From positions 1-52,145 of the forward strand of contig NZ_VOJI01000019.1 of assembly GCF_007923445.1 (NCBI RefSeq): a DNA stretch of 52,145 nucleotides, written 5' to 3'. Made by a program: the position numbers and the translations under genes. Below are positions 36,397 through 45,700 of this stretch, piece by piece. The stretch comes from Puniceibacterium confluentis. GTDB lineage: Bacteria > Pseudomonadota > Alphaproteobacteria > Rhodobacterales > Rhodobacteraceae. The notes under the pieces were generated by a model, which had not been told where the DNA came from, did not search any database, and saw nothing but the letters and a program-made list of their open reading frames with translations. Position 1 is the stretch's first letter, and each line of letters begins with the position of its first letter.

Positions 36397-37731
36397 ATGG
36401 ACGTCTCTGCGAACAAACAGTCTGCCGCCGAGCCAGAGGTTGCAGCCGGATCCGATGCCCCGTTGCTGATCTGCGGCGCCGGGCTGTCGGATCAGGCCGC
36501 CCTGGCCACCCTGCTGGAACAGGCGGCGCCGCAAAATGCCGGCCTGAGGCTGGATCAGGCCGCTGCCGCGATGGCGGCGCAGCCCGAAAGCCGCCTGCTG
36601 CTGATCTTCAGCCCGCCACAGGCCCAGCTCGCCCAGGCGATGATGCAGCGCACGGCCCCCGGGGCGGCGCTGGACGACTGGATCGCCTCTGCCACCGTCC
36701 TGCTGGAGGTGCTGCGCCGCAACCGCCGCCGCACCACCCTGGTCGAAGGCCGGGTGGCGCAGGTCTATGCCGATGTGTTCACCGCCCGTCTGGGGCTGGC
36801 GCAGGAGACGGCGGCGGCCCTGGCCGCCCTGCCCCGCCCACGGCCCGACCCGGTGCTGCTGGCGATGGCCGACGCCTGCGTGCTGCGCAGCCCCCGGGCC
36901 CGCGTTCTGAGCGAGGAACTGGCCGCCAGCGCGCTGGACCTGTCCAACGGCGATCCGGCCCCGCCGCAGGATCTGGACGCCGCGTTTCAGCACTATGCCA
37001 AGACCCGCTCGGAACTGGCCGAGATCCAGTGCCACCTCGAGCAGCAGTACCTTGCCGATCAGGCGCGCGGCGCCGAAATGCAACAGATCGCCGACCAGCT
37101 GACCCGACAGGACGCGGCCCTGGCCGAACGCGCCGCCGCCGTCGACGGGCTCGAGAACAGGCTGCAGGCCGCCGGGCAGCACAGCGCCGCGCTGCAGACC
37201 GAGCTCGAGCAGATGCGCGCCCGTCTCGGCAGCGCCGACACCCGCAACGCGGCGCTGGCCGCCGAACTGGAGCGCAGCCGCGCCGAACTGAGCGGCGAAC
37301 GCGACACCATCCGGGATGTGCTCACGGCCCTGCAGCAGGAAGCAGAGCAGGAACAGGGCCGCCTGACCGCCGATCTGGCCATGCTGCAGGACCACGCCGC
37401 CGGGCTTGAGAGCGCGCTGGCACAGTCGCGCAGCCGCCTGAGCAGCGTCATCGAGGAGCAGGGCTCGCTGATGGTGCAGCTGCACCGGGCCCAGGCCGAT
37501 CTTGCCGGCCAGTCCGACGAGCACCGCAATATCGTTGCCGATCTCGAGGCCAACCGGAACGCCAAGAAGTCGCTCAATCTGCGGGTCCGGCAGCTGGCGG
37601 CCGAAAAAGCCGCGCTGGAAGGCAAGCTGGCCGAGGTCGAGGACTGGATTCACGGCATCATGGCCTCGCGCTCCTACCGGATCATGGAACCCCTGCGTCG
37701 CCTGCGCGCGATCCGCAGACAAAAAGAGTAG
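36397..37731 (+). CDS. Coiled-coil protein of family A (copy A3)
   Basis: 444 residues. The N-terminal ~190 residues align with A1 and A2: APLLICGAGLSDQAALATLL, SRLLLIFSPPQAQLAQAMM, ALDDWIASATVLLEVLRR and NRRRTTLVEGRVAQVYADVF. About residues 195-415 form an uninterrupted coiled coil rich in Ala, Glu, Gln and Arg. The C-terminus KLAEVEDWIHGIMASRSYRI plus MEPLRRLR nearly repeats A1. The start follows GAAGAG. It is followed 23 bases later by family B copy B2, reproducing the A1-B1 order on the opposite strand. Function unknown. Confidence 0.74.
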   Translation: MDVSANKQSAAEPEVAAGSDAPLLICGAGLSDQAALATLLEQAAPQNAGLRLDQAAAAMAAQPESRLLLIFSPPQAQLAQAMMQRTAPGAALDDWIASATVLLEVLRRNRRRTTLVEGRVAQVYADVFTARLGLAQETAAALAALPRPRPDPVLLAMADACVLRSPRARVLSEELAASALDLSNGDPAPPQDLDAAFQHYAKTRSELAEIQCHLEQQYLADQARGAEMQQIADQLTRQDAALAERAAAVDGLENRLQAAGQHSAALQTELEQMRARLGSADTRNAALAAELERSRAELSGERDTIRDVLTALQQEAEQEQGRLTADLAMLQDHAAGLESALAQSRSRLSSVIEEQGSLMVQLHRAQADLAGQSDEHRNIVADLEANRNAKKSLNLRVRQLAAEKAALEGKLAEVEDWIHGIMASRSYRIMEPLRRLRAIRRQKE

Positions 37732-37754
37732 GCCGCATGAACGGAGGAGGCCGC

Positions 37755-39542
37755 ATGAACGCTTGGACCGACTGGCTGGCGGCAACGGACCAGCGCCAGA
37801 AGATCGACACCCTCGTGCTGGTCAGCGCCGCCGGGCCGGACGTGCTCGGGCCGGTGCTGAGCAGCCGCGCCGCGCGCATCGCCCTGGTTGACGCCAATCC
37901 CGGTCAGAGGGACGCCCTGCAGCAGGAGATGGCACGCGACCCGCGGCTGAGCCTGACGCCGGTGGCGGTTGCCGGCACCGAGGGGACCGCGCCGTTCCAC
38001 AGCCTCAGCCTTGCCGGACTGTCCGGCCTCTGCCCGCCCCGCGACCTGCTGCAGCTGTTCCCGGGCCTGCGCCAGACCGGGGCGACCGAGGTGCCGACGG
38101 CGCCGCTGGAGCAGGTGCTGCGCCGGATCGGCCTGCCGACCGGGGGCTGCCATGTGCTGCGTCTCGACATGCCGGGCGACAGCGCCACGGCGGCGCGCCA
38201 GATTGCCGATCTGCCACAGGACCTGGCGGTCGAACATGTGTTCCTGCGCACCGCCCTGTCCGGTCTTTACGGCGATGCCGGCGCCGCCGAGCCGGTGCTG
38301 GCAGCCCTTGAGGCCCGGGGCTACAGCCTCGAGGCCACCCTGACCGACGATCCGGATTTCCCCGAATACTGGCTGCACCGCGATCCGGCCCGGCTGCGCT
38401 GCATCCTGCTCGAAGGGGAACTGGCCGGACTGCGCCAGCGGCTGGCGGACAGCGAGGCAGAGCAGCGGCGCGCACAGGAGGCGCTGGAGGCGAAACAGAG
38501 CCGCATAGAGGACCAGGCCAGAGCGCTCAGCGATTCCGAAGAGCGCCTGACGGCGCTCGACGCGCAGGCGCGCACCGCCGAGGCCGCGCTGGAGCAGGCC
38601 CGCGCCGCGCTGGCCCCGCTCGAGGCCCAGGTCGCCGCCCTGACCACCGAACGCGACAGCGCCCGCACCGAGGCGGCCAAGCTGCCCGACCTGGCGGCCA
38701 AGATGCGCGAATCAGAGGTCGAGCGTCAGCGCCGCGGCGCCCGCATAAACGACATGACCGCCGCGCAGGAAAAGGCCGAAGCCGAGGCCCGCAGCCAGAA
38801 GGACCGCATCGCCGCGCTGGAGACCCGCCTGCGCGACACCGACGCCCGGACCGACCGCGGCGAAGCCCGGGTCAGCGAACTGGAACAAAGCCTGTCCTCG
38901 GTGCGCAGCCAGGCCGAAAGCGCCGAGAAGACCGCCACCGGGGTGACGGCGGAACGCGACGCGGCCCGGATTGCCGTGGCCAGGGCGCAGGAAAAGATCA
39001 GCGCGCTGGAAGACCGCGTTTCCCAGGCCGAGAAGCTGCGCGAGCAGAAACAGGGTCTGATCACACAGATGGAACAGACCCAGCAGAAGCTGCGCAGCGA
39101 CAGTGCCGAGATCCATACCCGGGCGCAGCAGGAGGTGAGCATGGCGGTCCGCCTGCAGACCCTGGACCGCGAGGACCTGCTGGACCTGCGCCGCCGCCAC
39201 AACCAGCTTCTGGCGGACAAGGCCGCCCAGGACAGCCTGCTGCGCAGTGTCACCGCACGGCTGCAGCAGGCGGCCCGCTATCTGCAGCAGCTGGACCCGG
39301 CCGAGGCCCTGCCCGGGGAAGCACCTGATCCGCTTGCCGCGCCTGCGGTGCCTGCCGCCGCCCCCGAGGAGACCGGACCGCAGACGGCGGGTCCAGCGGA
39401 CGCGGCGACACCCGGGGCGGGCACGACCGAGGCGGCCCCCACCCGGCCCAGACGCCGGGCCGCCGCCAAGACAGCCGGCACCGGCAAGGCCCCCGCGCCG
39501 CGCCGCAGCCCGGCGGGCGGCAAGAAAAAGGCCCCGAAATGA
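37755..39542 (+). CDS. FkbM-like domain plus long coiled coil and basic tail, family B (copy B2)
   Basis: 595 residues from ATG at 37755, chosen because GGAGGAGG lies six bases upstream; another ATG 18 bases earlier is in frame. The N-terminal ~205 residues resemble a FkbM methyltransferase fold: RIALVDANPGQRDALQQE, LTPVAVAGTEGTAPFHSL, SGLCPPRDLLQLF, HVLRLDMPG and TDDPDFPEYWLHRDP. About residues 215-510 form a very long coiled coil, nearly three times that of B1. The last ~75 residues are Pro/Ala/Lys/Arg-rich and strongly basic (end RRSPAGGKKKAPK). It overlaps the sulfotransferase-like gene by four bases. Function unknown. Confidence 0.75.
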   Translation: MNAWTDWLAATDQRQKIDTLVLVSAAGPDVLGPVLSSRAARIALVDANPGQRDALQQEMARDPRLSLTPVAVAGTEGTAPFHSLSLAGLSGLCPPRDLLQLFPGLRQTGATEVPTAPLEQVLRRIGLPTGGCHVLRLDMPGDSATAARQIADLPQDLAVEHVFLRTALSGLYGDAGAAEPVLAALEARGYSLEATLTDDPDFPEYWLHRDPARLRCILLEGELAGLRQRLADSEAEQRRAQEALEAKQSRIEDQARALSDSEERLTALDAQARTAEAALEQARAALAPLEAQVAALTTERDSARTEAAKLPDLAAKMRESEVERQRRGARINDMTAAQEKAEAEARSQKDRIAALETRLRDTDARTDRGEARVSELEQSLSSVRSQAESAEKTATGVTAERDAARIAVARAQEKISALEDRVSQAEKLREQKQGLITQMEQTQQKLRSDSAEIHTRAQQEVSMAVRLQTLDREDLLDLRRRHNQLLADKAAQDSLLRSVTARLQQAARYLQQLDPAEALPGEAPDPLAAPAVPAAAPEETGPQTAGPADAATPGAGTTEAAPTRPRRRAAAKTAGTGKAPAPRRSPAGGKKKAPK

Positions 39543-40480
39543 CCGAAGAGCCCACGGCCCGGGCAGAGCTTCTTGCGGCTCTTGAGGGGACACTGGAACT
39601 GCTGCAGCGCGACGGCGGCATTCAGGCGGACGAATCTGCGGATGAGCCCGGCCTGCCGCTGCCCAGTCTGCTGGCGCAATGCGCCGACCGGGTTGCCGCG
39701 CTTGAGGCCGCCCCTGCCCGGCCGGTGCGCACGCTGCACCACATGGCCTGCACCGGCGGAACCCTGATCGCCAAGGCGCTGGCGGCGATGCCCAACACCG
39801 TGATGATGAGCGAGATCGATCCGCTCAGCACCCTGCACCTGCGCGCGCCAAGACCGCCGTTCCTGCCCACCGACCTGATTGCCGGCCTGCGCTACAGCCC
39901 GCGCGGCATCGGCGAGGAGACGATCCAGCGGATGTTCGGGGCGGCGCTGAGCGCGCTGCACGACGACCTTGGCGCGCGCGGTCTGACACTGGTGCTGCGC
40001 GATCATGCCCATTCGCAGTTCTGCACCCATCAGAACCGCCACGCCCGCCCCACCCTGTACCGCATGGTGGCCGATATCCTGCCGGTGCGGGCCGTGGTGA
40101 CCGTGCGCCACCCGCTCGACAGCTTCCTGTCGCTGCGCAACAACAAGTGGCTGCATTTCGAGCCCGCCACCTTCGAGGAATACTGCCTGCGCTACAGCGA
40201 TTTCCTGGACGCCCATGCCGGCCTGCCGCTTTGGCAGTACGAGGCCTTTGTCGCCGATCCCGCCGGGGTGCTGCAGGAGATCTGCGCCGCGCTGGATCTG
40301 TCCTTCAGCCCCGGCTTCGAAGCGCTGCTGCCACTGATGGCGCTGTCGGGCGACAGCGGCCGCAGCGGCACCATGATCAGTTCCCGGCCACGCCGCGCGG
40401 TGCCGGGGGATCTGCAGGACAGCCTCACGACCAGTGCGGCCTATGCGCGCCTGTGCGAGCGGCTGGAATATCCGGCCTGA
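39539..40480 (+). CDS. Sulfotransferase-like protein
   Basis: 313 residues. An N-terminal helical ~60 residues precede VRTLHHMACTGGTLIAKAL, which fits a phosphosulfate-binding loop. LVLRDHAHSQFC follows, and VRAVVTVRHPLDSFLSLRNN is the 3'-phosphate-binding strand and helix. LWQYEAFVADPAGVLQEICA is the usual late motif. PAPS-dependent sulfation of the polysaccharide is the simplest reading. It starts within the stop of the B2 coiled-coil gene (ATGA), so A3, B2 and this enzyme form one plus-strand operon. This links the coiled-coil proteins to glycan sulfation. The gene ends 30 bases before a convergent gene. Confidence 0.78.
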   Translation: MTEEPTARAELLAALEGTLELLQRDGGIQADESADEPGLPLPSLLAQCADRVAALEAAPARPVRTLHHMACTGGTLIAKALAAMPNTVMMSEIDPLSTLHLRAPRPPFLPTDLIAGLRYSPRGIGEETIQRMFGAALSALHDDLGARGLTLVLRDHAHSQFCTHQNRHARPTLYRMVADILPVRAVVTVRHPLDSFLSLRNNKWLHFEPATFEEYCLRYSDFLDAHAGLPLWQYEAFVADPAGVLQEICAALDLSFSPGFEALLPLMALSGDSGRSGTMISSRPRRAVPGDLQDSLTTSAAYARLCERLEYPA

Positions 40481-40510
40481 GGCCCCTGCCGTCTGCCGGT
40501 CTCGGGGGCG

Positions 40511-42643
40511 TCAGTAGCCGTCCCAGAAGGTGAGCGAGGACATGGCGATGCGGCAGGGCGTGCCGCCGACTGCGGTTTCGTGCGGCGAGGCAACGCTGGT
40601 TTCGGCCTGCTCTGCCACATGCAGCACCTTTGACGCCCTGAAGCCGTTTGCCACCGGAATGAAGAACGCCAGCATCCTGTCCGGATCCGCGGTATAGCGC
40701 AGCGACTGCACATGTGGCTGGTCCTCTCCGGACAGAACCAGATAGCCGTTGCTGTCGCAGGCGTCGATCTGAAAGCCGATCAGGGTTCCAAGACCTTCGA
40801 CGGGCACGCTGCTCCCGGGTTTCAGCCGGACAAAATCCTGTTTCATGAAGCGGTTCTCGCGGCTCACCAGCTCGGCATCGGTCAGGGTGGCAAGATGCCG
40901 GGTCCGGAACCGCGGGGCAAAGGAGTGCGCCCGCACGTCGCCGCCCTGGAACTTGTCCAGCCTGGCAACCAGATCCCGGCCAAAGGCCTGGGCATGGTTC
41001 AGCGAGATATGCGCGCCGTCCCGGAAGATCGGCGAGGGCAGCACCCGCGCATAATCGATCACGCTGTGGAACTCTGCGCCGATCTCTTTCGAGAGTCTGG
41101 CATAGCAGCGGTACATGTCGCTGCGGTTCTGGGCAAAGCGCTGGTTGCAAAAGCCGAGAACCGTCAGCCGGGTCTGGCTGGCGATGGTCGACAGGATCTC
41201 GCGCAGCAGGGTGGTGTAATAGCCGAAGGTGCCAAGATGGCCCTGCTGCATCATGTTCTCGTCGTTCACCACCGCATCAAAGATGATGTGATCGTAGACC
41301 GACAGGTCCTCGTGGCACCAGGCCGCGAACTGCGCCCCGGGCGAGCCGCCAACCGACTTGTTGATGATCTCGACATTGTCCGGGCAGGCCTCGGTGAATC
41401 CCCGGACCCAGCCATCGCGCAGGATCGAGTTCGAGGTGCCCAGGATCAGCAGCTTCCGGCGCGGTGCCCCCGGGGCCGCCGGGGGCTGGGTCACCGGCGC
41501 CGGGCCCACAAGCCGCGCGGCCTCTGCGTCCAGACCGTTGCGTTTCAGATAGGCCTGATAGGCCGGGCGCAGCTTGGCCCGTCCGCCCAGGGTGTCCAGC
41601 GCCCGCAGCGCGGCATCGGGGTCGGTCGCGGCCAGCGCCTTGCCATAAAGCGGGGTCAGTTGCTTGAGCAGGTCGAGAACCCCGGCATCCGCCGGCGTCA
41701 GGATCGTGGCGACATCTCCGGTCCAGCTGCCTTCGGCGGATTTCCAGTCGACCTGCGGAATCAGGCAGGACTCGGCCATCTTCAGATCCGGAAAGATCTT
41801 CTCGATGCTGTCGATATGGGCCTGGTTGCCCGCGGCGATGCAGGCCCGCACTTCGGGCAGCAGCTGCGGCCGCGTCCCCACGACACCGCCGTTTGCGGTG
41901 TTCATGCTGTTGAAAAAGTCGATGAGCCAGTTCGACCGGGGGCTGAACACCCCCTGTTTCCTGGCCAGGAAATCGTGCCGCACGTTCTGCAGCAGGATCA
42001 TCTGTTCGACCGAGAGCGAAGAGTTCTCGGTGACGTCCGGCAGGTCGATGTCGCCCAGGCCGGTGATGGCGCGCAACAGCGTCGCAAATTCCGCCACCAC
42101 CGAGCCGCCGGTCAGCGCCGCCCGGTCGAACAGCCGTGCATGCAGGCTCTTGCACTGCGCCATTGGCCCCCAGCGCCGGAACGGGCCGGTCATGTCGCGG
42201 GTAAAGCTGCGCGGGTCCGAAAACACGTGATCGGCCTTGAGCTGCTGCTGCACCGAGGACAGGAACAGGCCGACCGGGTGGCGCAGGAAAGCGATGATGT
42301 GCACCTGCGGTTCGGTGCCGGTGATCTCGCATATCAGCGGATAGAGCACCTCGGGCTTGATGTTGAACAGGTTCTCGGCCGACAGCAGCAGATAGTCGGG
42401 ACTGTGCTGCCGGATCAGGGCCTGGGTTTCCTCGACATTCTTGCGCGCCAGCTGGGTCTGGGTGGCGTCGTTGCCACGGGTGCGGCCCTTGAGCAGGGTG
42501 ATATAGCTGTAGTGCCCGTTGGCGGCGGTGGCCGGGTGATAGAGAATCCCCTGCCGCAACAGGGTCTCACGCGTGTCATAGAGACTGGCCTGGACCGAAG
42601 TGCTGCCGCATTTGGCATCGCCGATATGGATTAAGACCTGCAC
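40511..42643 (-). CDS. Sulfotransferase-SGNH hydrolase fusion protein
   Basis: 710 residues with a GTG start at 42643; no ATG is available at the family N-terminus, and only a weak GGGGC precedes it. Residues 1-~330 are a sulfotransferase domain: VLIHIGDAKCGSTSVQASL is the phosphosulfate loop and HIIAFLRHPVGLFLSSVQQQ the 3'-phosphate motif. After a Pro/Ala linker, residues ~395-590 are SGNH-like: KLLILGTSNSILRDGW with the nucleophile position, NKSVGGSPGAQF, VNDENMM and DGAHISLNHAQAFG. The last ~110 residues look like a beta-sandwich. It could add sulfate and also move or remove an ester group on the same glycan. Confidence 0.78.
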   Translation of the reverse strand: MQVLIHIGDAKCGSTSVQASLYDTRETLLRQGILYHPATAANGHYSYITLLKGRTRGNDATQTQLARKNVEETQALIRQHSPDYLLLSAENLFNIKPEVLYPLICEITGTEPQVHIIAFLRHPVGLFLSSVQQQLKADHVFSDPRSFTRDMTGPFRRWGPMAQCKSLHARLFDRAALTGGSVVAEFATLLRAITGLGDIDLPDVTENSSLSVEQMILLQNVRHDFLARKQGVFSPRSNWLIDFFNSMNTANGGVVGTRPQLLPEVRACIAAGNQAHIDSIEKIFPDLKMAESCLIPQVDWKSAEGSWTGDVATILTPADAGVLDLLKQLTPLYGKALAATDPDAALRALDTLGGRAKLRPAYQAYLKRNGLDAEAARLVGPAPVTQPPAAPGAPRRKLLILGTSNSILRDGWVRGFTEACPDNVEIINKSVGGSPGAQFAAWCHEDLSVYDHIIFDAVVNDENMMQQGHLGTFGYYTTLLREILSTIASQTRLTVLGFCNQRFAQNRSDMYRCYARLSKEIGAEFHSVIDYARVLPSPIFRDGAHISLNHAQAFGRDLVARLDKFQGGDVRAHSFAPRFRTRHLATLTDAELVSRENRFMKQDFVRLKPGSSVPVEGLGTLIGFQIDACDSNGYLVLSGEDQPHVQSLRYTADPDRMLAFFIPVANGFRASKVLHVAEQAETSVASPHETAVGGTPCRIAMSSLTFWDGY

Positions 42644-42768
42644 GCAAACGCCCCGCCGAATTTCCCTCCGGGACTTCTATGAAAACTCGCAGGTCAGGTA
42701 AAGAGCAGCCGGAAGAGGCCCCGCCCGGCAGGGGTCCCGGCCCTTCCGGGGCGGGGAAGAGGCCGCGC

Positions 42769-45700
42769 CTAGCGCGCGGCCCTGGCCTGCCGGAGATTCG
42801 CCTCGATCGCGATCTGGGCAAGGCCGAACCCCGGCTTGTCGAAACTGTCGAACACCTTCGGCGCGCCGGGGCCGCGACGCCCCGGGGCGCGCGCCAGCAG
42901 ATCGGCGAACAGCGCCTCGTAGCCATGCGCCTGCTTCATGAACGACAGGGTCTCAAGCGCGTGCCGACGACAGTTTTCCCGCAGGGATGGCCCGGTGAGC
43001 ACCGTCTTTATCCCCTCGGCAAGTCCGGCCACGTCGCCGATCTCGGCACAATAGCCGGTCTTGCCGGCAATCGCGAGGTCGGGGATCGCCCCGGTGCGGA
43101 ACCCGACCACCGGCACGCCGCAGGCAATCGCCTCGGCGGTGGTGTTGGAAAAGGTCTCTTCGAGCGAGGGCACCACCACCACATCGGCGCAGGAGTAGGC
43201 CCGCGCCAGTTTCGCATTGTCGGCGATATATCCCAGCGCCTTCTTGTCCTGGGTGATCGCCTCGGTGGCGGCGATGTCATTGCCCACCAGCATCACGAAG
43301 GGATCGAACCCAAGCTCCTTGGGATCCAGCAACTTCAGTGCCGCCATGAATTCGCGGTAGCCCTTGATCTCGCTCGAGAAGCTCGGGACATAGCCGATGA
43401 TCTTGCGGTCGGTCGGCAGGCCGAATTCGCGCCGCCGCGACATCCGGTCATAGGGATAGAACACATCCGTCTCGATCGAGTTGGGGATGGTCTCGATCCG
43501 GCAGTCGCGGAACATCGGGCTGCGCTCGAGAATGCCGCGGGTGTGGTGGCTGATCGTCACCAGGGTGAGGTTGTCAAAGTTGTAGTGCGCGCGTTTCGCC
43601 GCCAGCACCTCGGCCGGGAACCCGGTCTGATCCGAGGGAATCTGCGGGCAGTCGCTGCAGTCGGTCATCCACTTGTCGCAGCCGTGAAAGAAATGACAGC
43701 CGCCGGTGATCGGCATCATGTCGCGGATCGTCATCACCACCGGCTTGCCGCAATGGGTCAGCGTGGCGATGTTTTCCACCGACAGGAAGCGGGCGTGGAA
43801 ATGCAGGTTGATCACGTCATAGGGTTCGACCATCCGCAGCAGATCCGCAGAGGGAATATGGGTCTGGTTCACGGTGAAGATGGTGTTGCCGGGTTTGGGC
43901 GCGGGCTGCAGCGTGCGCCAGCGGGTGCCGTCCGTGCTGGGGTGCTGCACGAATTGCACCCCCGGTTCCTTCTCGTGATGCCGGATCGAGGTGAACATGG
44001 TCGGCGCCACCCCCGGCAGGCCCAGCAGCCCGCGGTGCACCCGGTAGGCGGCATATCCCGCCCCCTGCAGGGTCGAAGCCGAGAACAGCGCCACCCGGAC
44101 GGGGTCGGTGACCTTGGAAATCAGCGCGTCCAGCCGCTCGGCCTGGCGGGTGCCGGAAAACACCTGCAGCCGCTCTTCGGCATAGGCGCGGTTGTCGCCA
44201 AAGGTGGCGGGGCTGGCATACATGTCGGACAGGGCCTCGAACAGCGCCCCGGCATCGCCATGTGCGGCGATGCGGGCGTGCGGCGTGTCGGGGCCGATCA
44301 CCTCGGGCAGCCCGCCGGCATCGGTGGTCAGCACCGGCAGGCCCGCGGCGATCGCCTCGAGCACGGCCACGCCGAAGGTCTCGGACTTGCGGCTGCTGTC
44401 CGTTGTGTAGGTCGAGGGGTGGACGTAAAGATCGAACCGGCCGAGATAGCCGGGGTCCTTGCTGAAATCGACAAAGGGCTGGAACACCACATGGTCGCTC
44501 AGACCCAGCCCGGCGGCCTGCGCCGTCAGGTTCCCGAGTTCTTCGTCGCCATTGCCATAGACGATGGTCAGCCGCACATCGCCCGTGACCTCGGCACGGA
44601 AACGCGCCAGCGCCTCGAGCAGGAAGCGATGCCCCTTCCAGGCGATCAGCCGCCCGATCGACAGCAGTTCCAGCCTCCGGGAGCGGTCAAAGAAACCCTC
44701 TGACCTGCGGTGCTCGAAGAACCGCGGATTGACGCTGTTGGGCAGTACGAAGACCTTTTCCGGGGCCACGCCGGCGCCGGTCAGCTCGTCCCGCAGATAG
44801 TTGGAAACGGCGGTAAAGCAGACATCGGTGCGCAGCGCCAGGTCGCGGCACACATAGTCGGTATAGGCCGAGGGTTTCTTGAGCTGGAAGACGTCGATGC
44901 CATGGGTCATCACAACGGTCGGCAGGCGGATGCCGGTCTCGGCGATGCGGTCGTGCAGGCGGTGTTCGTTGATGGCAAAATGCGCCACCATCACGTCGAT
45001 GCCGCAGGTTTCGATCAGATATTCATAGATCGCCCGCCCCACCGCACCCCGGTACTTTTCCCAGGACAGGTGCAGCGCCTTGTCATAGGGGCGTTCCTCG
45101 CGCAGCTGGCCGTGCTGGTACAGGACGATGTTGTCGTGATCTGTCTCGGTCTCGAGCCGCTGCACCAGATCGTAGATGAAGGTCTCGGACGGGGCGGAAA
45201 AGACGGTGGCGTAGTGCAGGATGCGCCTGGCCCCGGGTTTGCGGGGCTTGAGCCGCATGTTGGCGATGCGGGCCAGCTGCTGTGACAGGCAGCCGCTGCT
45301 GGTCTCGATCCGGATGTGGCGGCGGTCGACGCCCAGCTCGGCGGCAATGCGCCAGTACATGGTGAACCGCTCTTCCTGGTCATAGGCCAGGGCAAAGGCG
45401 CCGCGGTCGCGAAAGCAGTGTTCGACATAGGCGGCAAGGGCGGCGGCAAAGCGCGGCTGCTGCGGCCCGTGGCGGCGGCCGATCGCGGCGGCGGCCTCGA
45501 GCCGGGAATCGCCGAAGCGCAAGAGATACAGCGTCTCGGCCTCGTCCTGGGTCAGGAAGGGGAATTCCACCCGGTAACACTGGCCGTTCTCGAAGATGAT
45601 CTTGCGCCGCCGCTCGGGGGAGTTCCCCGAGGACGCGCCCCCCGGGGTAAAGCGGAAATGCGCCTCGCTCAGCAGGTGGTAACGCTCGCCGGTGGTATAG

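Noticed and set aside
36196-37785. Upstream extension of the GT10-like frame into 866 codons
   Set aside because: The extension is antisense to the family A gene at 36397-37731. The family N-terminus MIRVFPLGR at 36195 matches the paralogue's start.
42679-44703. Open frame of 674 codons on the plus strand opposite the multi-domain glycosyltransferase
   Set aside because: The minus strand has unmistakable GT4 motifs over the same bases; the plus frame has none.
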